A stretch of 12,732 bases of DNA from Polynucleobacter sp. Its GTDB lineage: Bacteria; Pseudomonadota; Gammaproteobacteria; Burkholderiales; Burkholderiaceae. Shown one piece after another: positions 1-5,659 of this stretch. Location of the stretch: NCBI GenBank assembly GCA_023253245.1, contig JALRHB010000027.1, positions 1 to 12,732 of the forward strand, given 5' to 3'. How positions within the stretch are numbered: position 1 is the stretch's first letter; each line of letters starts with the position of its first letter. Position numbers and translations under genes: made by a program. The notes under the pieces were generated by a model. It was not told where the DNA came from, made no database searches, and worked only from the letters and a program-made list of their open reading frames with translations.

Positions 1-149
1 GCCGACAATCCACCTAGCGCATTTAAACGCTCAGTGAGAACCCCTGACTTACCGAGATACTTGGCTTTCGCGTCCTCTAGAGCTGCCGAGTCGGCAGCCC
101 CGAGGAAATCACGTTTAGCATCCTCGACAATTTGGTCGAGAGAAACCAT
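1..149 (-). CDS. pheS: Phenylalanyl-tRNA synthetase alpha subunit, N-terminal part (cut by window edge)
   Basis: Only the first 49 codons are present, from the ATG at 149-147 on the minus strand; the gene runs off the left edge. The peptide begins MVSLDQIVEDAKRDF and continues with an Ala/Glu/Lys-rich stretch ending in KYLGKSGVLTERLNALGGLS. This matches the N-terminal coiled-coil arm of PheS, which contacts tRNA-Phe; the KSGVLT segment is typical of the family. The full enzyme (alpha2beta2 with PheT) charges tRNA-Phe in the cytoplasm. The gene follows rplT by 29 bases, the usual order thrS-infC-rpmI-rplT-pheS-pheT. I see no clear Shine-Dalgarno sequence before the ATG, and an inverted repeat lies immediately upstream, so translation may depend on coupling with rplT. 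The catalytic domain is outside the window; identity rests on the N-terminus plus gene order. Confidence 0.9.
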   Translation of the reverse strand, partial: MVSLDQIVEDAKRDFLGAADSAALEDAKAKYLGKSGVLTERLNALGGLS

Positions 150-150
150 A

Positions 151-187
151 GCAGCTTAGTTATTCAATGAACTAAGAATTAAGCTGC
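151..187 (-). promoter_or_regulatory. Nested inverted repeats between rplT and pheS
   Basis: Two overlapping perfect inverted repeats are visible. The outer one pairs gcagctta (151-158) with taagctgc (180-187), taking in the rplT stop codon. The inner one pairs cttagtt (155-161) with aactaag (170-176). They share bases 155-158, so in RNA they are either alternative stems or partly combined. The structure ends one base before the pheS ATG. No U-run follows it, so it is not a standard terminator. A role in setting pheS expression is inference. Confidence 0.45.
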
Positions 188-544
188 GGCGTTTACTACG
201 GATTTGATCCGAGTAACCAAAGCTGCAAAAGCAGCTTTGTCAGCAATGGCCATATCGGAAAGCACTTTACGATCAAGCTCAATCGCAGCTTTCTTCATAC
301 CATTCATGAATACGCTATAGGTCATGTCATGTTGACGAACTGCCGCATTAATACGCGCAATCCACAAAGCGCGGAATACACGCTTCTTATTACGACGATC
401 GCGGTATGCATATTGACCGGCACGCATAACTGCTTGCTTGGCAATACGGAATACATTTTTACGACGTCCGCGATAACCTGTTGCGGCATCGGTGATTTTT
501 TTGTGACGGGCTCTTGCTGTAACCCCACGTTTGACTCTTGGCAT
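179..544 (-). CDS. rplT: 50S ribosomal protein L20
   Basis: The 121-residue product starts MPRVKRGVTARARHKK and contains GYRGRRKNVFRIAKQAVMRA and YRDRRNKKRVFRALWI, the highly basic signature of bacterial L20; usual length is about 117-120. L20 is an early assembly protein that binds 23S rRNA and is needed to build the 50S subunit. In E. coli it also represses its own operon by binding the messenger RNA between infC and rpmI. The ATG at 544 has a good ribosome binding site (AGGAGA, about 7 bases upstream). It lies 26 bases after rpmI and 29 before pheS, so it is surely part of the same transcript. The long N-terminal basic helix is intact and I see no oddity in the protein. Confidence 0.98.
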   Translation of the reverse strand: MPRVKRGVTARARHKKITDAATGYRGRRKNVFRIAKQAVMRAGQYAYRDRRNKKRVFRALWIARINAAVRQHDMTYSVFMNGMKKAAIELDRKVLSDMAIADKAAFAALVTRIKSVVNAAA

Positions 545-570
545 TTAAATTCTCCTAATTTAGTCTGAGG

Positions 571-768
571 TTAAGCGTATGGAAGCATGGAGCGAATAGA
601 CTTAATATCCGCCTTCGCAACGTCAGCTGAGCCACGCAAATGACGCTTGTTTTTGGTGGTTTTTTTAGTGAGGATGTGGCGTTTAAAGGCCTGGCCTCGT
701 TTAATGGTTCCGCCTGCGCGGACCGTGAAGCGCTTTTTAGCGCTGCTCTTGCTCTTCATCTTGGGCAT
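571..768 (-). CDS. rpmI: 50S ribosomal protein L35
   Basis: The product is 65 residues, MPKMKSKSSAKKRFTVRAGG at the start and KRHLRGSADVAKADIKSIRSMLPYA at the end, which is the full L35 family pattern and length. L35 is a small basic protein of the large ribosomal subunit. I place the start at the ATG at 768. An in-frame ATG at 783 would add MKGCF, but those codons contain the AAGGGG ribosome binding site for 768, so the longer form is unlikely. The gene sits 139 bases after infC and 26 before rplT. The spacer upstream is rich in hairpins, and a CACCC element in it can pair with the GGGTG of the ribosome binding site, so translation may be repressible. Confidence 0.97.
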   Translation of the reverse strand: MPKMKSKSSAKKRFTVRAGGTIKRGQAFKRHILTKKTTKNKRHLRGSADVAKADIKSIRSMLPYA

Positions 769-772
769 AAAG

Positions 773-907
773 CACCCCTTCATTTACTTGCGCAACATGG
801 GTGGTAACCGACGGTTACTCTTCCTGTACCCAGAAGCACTTCTAACTGCCAGCATCTTTCGATGCCTCCCTACATAAACAACAAACCAATTCTCGCGAAT
901 GGGTTTA
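773..907 (-). promoter_or_regulatory. Structured leader upstream of rpmI, candidate L20 autoregulatory element
   Basis: Read on the minus strand, the spacer between the infC stop and the rpmI start holds several hairpins. 906-883 has a 10-bp stem with one mismatch and a GCGA loop. 865-852 has stem GCATC/GATGC with a GAAA loop. 843-832 has a 4-bp stem. 818-804 has stem GTAACC/GGTTAC. The two best loops are GNRA tetraloops. CACCC (803-799) is complementary to GGGTG (777-773), which forms part of the rpmI ribosome binding site. In E. coli, L20 represses rpmI-rplT through RNA structure in the corresponding region; that this spacer does the same is inference from position and structure. The first hairpin, just after the infC stop, is followed by only a broken U-run and would be at best a weak terminator. 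Confidence 0.5.
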
Positions 908-1432
908 TTACTTAGCCTTACGAATGGGGGCCAGCACCATCACCATCTGGCGACCCTCCATTTTTGGAAACTGCTCAACTTGACCATACTCTTGCAAGTC
1001 CAACTTTAAGCGTTCCAACATTCTGGCTCCGATTTCTTGGTGCGCCATTTCTCGACCCCGAAACCGCAACGTAATCTTTGTTTTATCGCCATCCTCTAAA
1101 AAGCGGATTAGATTGCGCAGCTTGACACCATAATCGCCATCATCTGTACCAGGACGGAATTTCACTTCCTTAACCTGGATCACTTTTTGCTTAAGCTTAG
1201 CTTCATGCAAACGTTTGGCTTCTTGGTACTTGAATTTGCCGAAGTCCATGATTCGAACTACAGGTGGCACAGCCGTCGGAGCAATTTCTACCAAATCGGT
1301 TTCTTTCTCTTCTGCTAAAGCCAAGGCTTCATTCAACTTAACTACGCCGATGGGTTCACCATCCATTCCAATCAGACGCACTTCAGGGGCAGTAATTTCC
1401 CGATTTATGCGCTGCAATTTTTCAGTAGCGAT
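908..1432 (-). CDS. infC: Translation initiation factor IF-3, probable ATC start
   Basis: IF3 binds the 30S subunit, keeps it apart from 50S, and checks the start codon and initiator tRNA. Read from 1432 the product is 174 residues, the usual family size. It has the N-terminal domain (LQRINREITAPEVRLIG), the linker with MDFGKFKYQEAKR, and the C-terminal domain with VKEVKFRPGTDDGDYGVKLRN and ITLRFRGREMAHQ. No in-frame ATG or GTG exists between the upstream in-frame stop (1475-1477, shared with thrS) and the conserved domain. Candidates are ATC at 1432, with AAAGGA 9 bases upstream; ATA at 1441, abutting that site; and TTG at 1417, with no good site and a shortened N-terminus. ATC fits best. 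Rare AUU-type starts in infC are known from E. coli, where IF3 represses its own translation through them. The gene is 42 bases after thrS. Confidence 0.95.
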   Translation of the reverse strand: MATEKLQRINREITAPEVRLIGMDGEPIGVVKLNEALALAEEKETDLVEIAPTAVPPVVRIMDFGKFKYQEAKRLHEAKLKQKVIQVKEVKFRPGTDDGDYGVKLRNLIRFLEDGDKTKITLRFRGREMAHQEIGARMLERLKLDLQEYGQVEQFPKMEGRQMVMVLAPIRKAK

Positions 1433-1437
1433 CTTCT

Positions 1438-1467
1438 TTATTCCTTTAAAAAAACAATCAAAACCAT
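1438..1467 (-). other. Nine-codon mini-ORF between thrS and infC, possible coupling peptide
   Basis: On the minus strand an ATG at 1467 opens the frame MVLIVFLKE and closes with TAA at 1440-1438. It has a Shine-Dalgarno-like AGGGG 4 bases before the ATG, and that site overlaps the thrS stop codon. The last codons of the mini-ORF contain the AAAGGA site that would serve infC, and its stop ends 5 bases before the proposed ATC start of infC. The layout is that of termination-reinitiation coupling from thrS to infC. With only nine codons it could also be chance. Confidence 0.3.
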
Positions 1468-1474
1468 TCCACCC

Positions 1475-3397
1475 CTAGCTAGGCTCGGGTCCGACTTTCT
1501 GGGAAATATCCTGCTGGAGTCGGGTAACGAAGGCATCAAGAGGCATTACGCCTAAATCCACTCCGCCACGGGCACGAACGGCTACCGAATTACTTTCAGC
1601 CTCTTTATCGCCAACAACTAGCAAAAATGGGATCTTCTGTAATGCGTGCTCGCGTATTTTATACGTAATTTTCTCATTCCGCAAATCAGACTCGACTCTA
1701 AACCCTTGTTTTTTCAGAGATTGCTGGACTTGTTGTGCGTATGCAGCGGAATTTCCAGAGATATTTAGCACTACTGCCTGGGTGGGGGCTAGCCAAACAG
1801 GCATATTTCCAGCGTGGTTTTCAATCAAAATACCAATAAAACGCTCCAAAGACCCCACAATTGCCCTGTGGAGCATGACAGGAGGTTTACGAGTGTTCTC
1901 TTCGGTAACATATTCAGCACCTAAGCGAGCTGGCATTGAAAAATCCACTTGAATCGTTCCGCACTGCCAAGTGCGTCCAATCGAGTCTTTGAGGTGATAT
2001 TCGATCTTGGGGCCATAAAAGGCGCCCTCACCGGGCAATTCTTCCCATTCTTGGCCCGAGGCAGTCAAAGCGCCCCGCAATGCATCTTCAGCCTTATCCC
2101 AAATAGCATCATCACCAACACGTTTGGCGGGACGCAAAGCCAATTTGACAGCAACCTCGGTAAAACCAAAATCTTTGTAAACCTCACGAACTGCTTTGTC
2201 AAAAGCAGCCACTTCAGATTGAATTTGATCTTCTGTACAGAAAATATGACCATCGTCTTGGGTAAAGCCACGAACCCGCATCAAACCATGTAAGGCGCCA
2301 GACGGCTCATTGCGATGACATTGGCCAAACTCACCATAACGCAGGGGTAACTCACGATAGCTATGCAATCCCGAATTAAATATCTGCACATGACCTGGGC
2401 AGTTCATCGGCTTTAGAGCATAAGCACGATTTTCTGACTCGGTGGTAAACATGTTTTCTTTGTAGTTATCCCAGTGGCCAGACTTTTCCCATAAACCACG
2501 GTCCAAAATTTGGGGGGCCTTTACTTCTTGATAACCCTCGCGTTGATAAACACGCCGCATGTACTGCTCAACTTCTTGCCAAATTGCCCAGCCTTTTGGA
2601 TGCCAGAAAATAAGGCCTGGCGCCTCTTCTTGAAAATGAAATAAGTCGAGTAATTTTCCAAGGCGGCGGTGATCCCGTTTTTCCGCTTCCTCCAGCATCA
2701 AGAGGTAAGCATCTTGATCTTCCTTTTTGAGCCAAGCCGTACCATAGATACGTTGCAGCATTTCATTCTTGCTATCACCACGCCAATAAGCACCGGCAAG
2801 CTTCATCAACTTAAATACCTTGAGTTTCCCAGTAGATGGCACATGAGGACCACGGCATAAGTCAGTGAAATTACCTTCGGCATACAAAGATACATCCTCA
2901 CCTTGAGGAATGCTCGCAATTATTTCCGCCTTGTAATGTTCGCCCTGGTCTTTAAAAAACTGCACAGCCTCATCACGCGGCATCACCGAACGAATTACTG
3001 GCTCATCTCTTTTAGCCAGCTCAGCCATTTTCTTTTCTAGCGCCACTAAATCTTCTGGCGTGAATGGGCGGTGAAACGAAAAGTCGTAGTAAAAACCGTT
3101 TTCAATAACTGGGCCAATAGTGACTTGGGCCTCAGGGAATAATTCTTTAACTGCATAGGCTAATAAATGAGCTGTTGAATGACGCACAATTTCCAGCGCC
3201 TCAGGACTTTTATCCGTAATAATTGCCAATTGACTATCTTTATCGATAACAAAGCTGGCGTCTACCATCTTGCCGTCTACGACCCCTCCTAAGGCCGCCT
3301 TGGCAAGACCACTCCCGATGCTTTGCGCAACATCAATGACCCGAACGGGAGCATCAAACTCTCGTTTAGATCCATCAGGTAGAGTAACTACAGGCAT
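1475..3397 (-). CDS. thrS: Threonyl-tRNA synthetase
   Basis: The 640-residue product charges tRNA-Thr; E. coli ThrRS has 642 residues. An N-terminal TGS domain (about 1-62) is followed by the editing domain (about 63-225) with the HSTAH motif (His73, His77) and Cys181, which clear mischarged Ser-tRNA. The class II catalytic core (about 245-535) has MNCPGH, motif 2 HRNEPSGALHGLMRVRGF and motif 3 around MLHRAIVGSLERF. The zinc ligands are Cys332, His384 and His510. A C-terminal anticodon-binding domain (about 538-635) follows. The ATG at 3397 has GGAG 5 bases upstream and encodes the standard MPVVTLPDGS start. The gene lies after a terminator, so it should have its own promoter in the roughly 58-base gap, but I see no convincing -35/-10 pair there. 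No T-box is present. Confidence 0.98.
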   Translation of the reverse strand: MPVVTLPDGSKREFDAPVRVIDVAQSIGSGLAKAALGGVVDGKMVDASFVIDKDSQLAIITDKSPEALEIVRHSTAHLLAYAVKELFPEAQVTIGPVIENGFYYDFSFHRPFTPEDLVALEKKMAELAKRDEPVIRSVMPRDEAVQFFKDQGEHYKAEIIASIPQGEDVSLYAEGNFTDLCRGPHVPSTGKLKVFKLMKLAGAYWRGDSKNEMLQRIYGTAWLKKEDQDAYLLMLEEAEKRDHRRLGKLLDLFHFQEEAPGLIFWHPKGWAIWQEVEQYMRRVYQREGYQEVKAPQILDRGLWEKSGHWDNYKENMFTTESENRAYALKPMNCPGHVQIFNSGLHSYRELPLRYGEFGQCHRNEPSGALHGLMRVRGFTQDDGHIFCTEDQIQSEVAAFDKAVREVYKDFGFTEVAVKLALRPAKRVGDDAIWDKAEDALRGALTASGQEWEELPGEGAFYGPKIEYHLKDSIGRTWQCGTIQVDFSMPARLGAEYVTEENTRKPPVMLHRAIVGSLERFIGILIENHAGNMPVWLAPTQAVVLNISGNSAAYAQQVQQSLKKQGFRVESDLRNEKITYKIREHALQKIPFLLVVGDKEAESNSVAVRARGGVDLGVMPLDAFVTRLQQDISQKVGPEPS

Positions 3398-3455
3398 GTC
3401 TGCTCCATCTCATTAATACAGCCTCAATTCACCGATTTAAAACAAAACTACAACC

Positions 3456-3490
3456 AAAAAGAAAGCGCGGTAGCTTTTCGGCAACCGCGC
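3456..3490 (-). terminator. Rho-independent terminator after tRNA-Val
   Basis: On the minus strand, GCGCGGTTGC (3490-3481) pairs with GCTACCGCGC (3474-3465), 9 of 10 pairs with one T/T mismatch, around the loop CGAAAA. It is followed by TTTCTTTTT (3464-3456). A GC-rich stem plus a U-run is a classic intrinsic terminator. It lies 20 bases past the tRNA CCA and separates the relA-tRNA transcript from thrS. Confidence 0.9.
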
Positions 3491-3510
3491 ACTTTTGGGT
3501 CTTTATTCGT

Positions 3511-3587
3511 TGGTAGGCTCGATTGGACTCGAACCAACGACCCCCACCATGTCAAGGTGGTGCTCTAACCAGCTGAGCTACGAGCCT
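3511..3587 (-). tRNA. tRNA-Val (anticodon GAC)
   Basis: The 77-base gene reads AGGCTCG (acceptor 5' strand, 3587-3581), then TA, the GCTC D stem, and the anticodon arm CCACC-TTGACAT-GGTGG. The anticodon GAC is at 3553-3551 and reads GUC/GUU valine codons. The TTCGAGTCC T-loop region, CGAGCCT closing the acceptor stem, discriminator A, and an encoded CCA (3513-3511) follow. All stems pair fully. It closely resembles E. coli tRNA-Val(GAC). It starts 18 bases after the relA stop codon and is followed by a terminator, so it may be cotranscribed with relA and released by processing. Confidence 0.97.
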
Positions 3588-3605
3588 ATACAGCCCTAGA
3601 GTTTA

Positions 3606-5645
3606 TCACCGGCGGCGTACCTGGGTGATCCCCTTAACATCCTCTAAGCTGTTTTGCACTGTTCTTAAGGCCTCTGAGTCCTTAATTTCAATGGTTAGGA
3701 GTATTTGCGCCACCCCTTTTTTGACGGACTTCCTAAGATCGGTTACGTGAACACCCTGTCTAGTCAAAATCTCAAAGAGCTCCCGCATTAACTCAGGGCG
3801 ATCTAATCCAGTCACAGCCAAATCTGCCGGAAATACCCGTTTCCCATCACCGCTTATTGAAGCTTCGAGACCCGAGTCATTCCATGCTGTTTGAATAACA
3901 CGCTCGGGCGCCCTCTCTAGAAGACCTCTAAAGGTTTTACAGGAGCGACGATGAATAGAGACACCCCTTCCTTGAGTGACAAATCCAGCGATCGCATCGG
4001 GTGGGACTGGCCTGCAGCAACGCGCGAGTTGCGTTAGCAAGGAATCTACGCCAACAACCAATACATCACCTACCTGACCATGCTTGCGTGTGCTTTGCCT
4101 CAGAACGATATCTGGTGTTGCCGAAGTTATTTTTGCTTCCAGCTTTGGCTCTGATTTTGAATCGATTGCTTTAGCACCCGCCTCCTCATCATCTAGAGCA
4201 TTGAACCAAGTTCGAACTCGAGTGCGCGCTCGACTTGAGCGCAAATAGTTGCGGCCAGGACTAATCCAATCTCGCGATGGACCACCGTGCTTGACTGCAA
4301 TAATTTCAATCGTCTGGCCATTTTGTAATGGCGTATCCAAGGGCACCATGGCACCATCAATTCGCGCACCACGACAGCGATGCCCTAAGTCAGTATGGAC
4401 AGCATAAGCAAAATCAATTGGGGTGGAGCCCTTTTCTAGCGAAATGACTTTACCCAATGGGGTCAACACATAAATATGATCATCAATTTCATGATGCTTT
4501 AGTTGCTCCCAAGCATCTTCTTTCCATGAAATTAATTGTCTTGCCCAAGCAATTTGCCGCTCATAGGCTACTGCCGCACTATGAGTACCAGTTTGGTGTA
4601 AGGGATTTTGTGCTCCCGAGACTAGAGAATCAGCTACTTTATTTTTTAGCGGCGTAGTTAATCCAGAATATGCACCTTCTTTATAACGCCAATGAGCAGC
4701 TAAACCATACTCTGCCTGTTGATGCATCTGCTGTGTGCGAATCTGAATTTCAAAGGCAGTACCATGCTCATCCATCACAACCGTATGCAGAGATTGATAA
4801 CCATTTGGCTTTGGTCTAGCAATGTAATCATCAAATTCTCGAGGCACAGGTTGCCAGACATTGTGAACCAATCCCAAGATTGCATAGCAAGATTTGACAT
4901 CTTCTACAAGAACCCTGAAAGCCCGCACATCATAAAGACTTGCAAAGTCTAATGACTTACCCTGCATTTTTTTCCAGATACTATAAATGTGCTTAGGACG
5001 ACCATACACCTCTCCCGCGATATTTGCAGAAAAGAGTTCTTGTTTGAGGCGAGTAACAATCTGCGCAATAAATGCTTCACGCTCTAAACGCTTCTCATCT
5101 AGCATCTTGGCGATCGCGCGATAATCATCTGGAGACGAAACTCTAAAGGCTAGATCCTCCATCTCCCATTTCATTTGCCAAATACCTAAACGGTTAGCCA
5201 GGCTGGCATCAATACTGAGAATCTCTTGTGCCCATGCCTTGGGCATAGCAATCTTCTCTTGAGTGATCCAACGAAGTGTTTGCAGGCGCGAGGCAAGATA
5301 AATCAACACTACCCGTAGATCATCGCCAAATGCCAACAACATCTTCCTGAGCATTTCCTCTTGCCCTGAAATACTCAGAGCGCCATCATGGCGCAGCAAT
5401 TTAGACTGGGCCTGACGCAAACCTCGATAGCCAATTAATAACTTGGCTGACTCTTCTCCGAGCAGTTTGATGAGGGCTTCACGACCATGAGTTCGAGCAA
5501 TATTTTCAGCGGCAGTTAATGTTGCTTCATCAAGATGTAAAAGACGCAGAATCGCCAAAACACCCGCGGCATGATTCTGCGCTGGCTCGCCATGCCAACC
5601 ATCAACTACTTTGAATCCTTCAGTTGCATTCGCAGTATTTGACAT
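3606..5645 (-). CDS. relA: GTP pyrophosphokinase RelA ((p)ppGpp synthetase, synthetase-only type)
   Basis: RelA makes (p)ppGpp from ATP and GTP/GDP when uncharged tRNA enters a stalled ribosome. The 679-residue product, a little shorter than E. coli RelA (744), has a degenerate N-terminal HD region (about 25-190) lacking the HDxxED hydrolase residues. A synthetase domain (about 210-325) follows with YGRPKH, Asp239 in LYDVRAF, and EFDD at 270-273 followed by YIARPKPNGYQSLHT. The ExDD motif marks monofunctional RelA; bifunctional Rel/SpoT enzymes carry RxKD. A TGS domain (about 390-450), a conserved-cysteine region with Cys543-Cys544, and a C-terminal ACT domain (about 605-675) complete it. The ATG at 5645 lies 14 bases after the upstream stop. 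Its nearest AGGA overlaps that stop, 12 bases from the ATG, so translation is probably coupled. A separate SpoT would be expected elsewhere. Confidence 0.95.
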   Translation of the reverse strand: MSNTANATEGFKVVDGWHGEPAQNHAAGVLAILRLLHLDEATLTAAENIARTHGREALIKLLGEESAKLLIGYRGLRQAQSKLLRHDGALSISGQEEMLRKMLLAFGDDLRVVLIYLASRLQTLRWITQEKIAMPKAWAQEILSIDASLANRLGIWQMKWEMEDLAFRVSSPDDYRAIAKMLDEKRLEREAFIAQIVTRLKQELFSANIAGEVYGRPKHIYSIWKKMQGKSLDFASLYDVRAFRVLVEDVKSCYAILGLVHNVWQPVPREFDDYIARPKPNGYQSLHTVVMDEHGTAFEIQIRTQQMHQQAEYGLAAHWRYKEGAYSGLTTPLKNKVADSLVSGAQNPLHQTGTHSAAVAYERQIAWARQLISWKEDAWEQLKHHEIDDHIYVLTPLGKVISLEKGSTPIDFAYAVHTDLGHRCRGARIDGAMVPLDTPLQNGQTIEIIAVKHGGPSRDWISPGRNYLRSSRARTRVRTWFNALDDEEAGAKAIDSKSEPKLEAKITSATPDIVLRQSTRKHGQVGDVLVVGVDSLLTQLARCCRPVPPDAIAGFVTQGRGVSIHRRSCKTFRGLLERAPERVIQTAWNDSGLEASISGDGKRVFPADLAVTGLDRPELMRELFEILTRQGVHVTDLRKSVKKGVAQILLTIEIKDSEALRTVQNSLEDVKGITQVRRR

Positions 5646-5659
5646 GGATATGCCATTTC

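Noticed and set aside
769..783. Upstream in-frame ATG giving a 70-residue L35
   Set aside because: The added five codons contain the ribosome binding site of the ATG at 768, and L35 proteins begin MPKMK.
3398..3455. Promoter or amino-acid attenuator for thrS
   Set aside because: The gap is too short for a T-box or leader-peptide attenuator, and no -35/-10 pair with normal spacing was convincing.
5606..5656. Sixteen-codon ORF starting at an ATG just after the hydrolase stop and overlapping the relA start
   Set aside because: The ribosome binding site is only about 2 bases from this ATG, the peptide has no visible feature, and the overlap is easily explained by chance.
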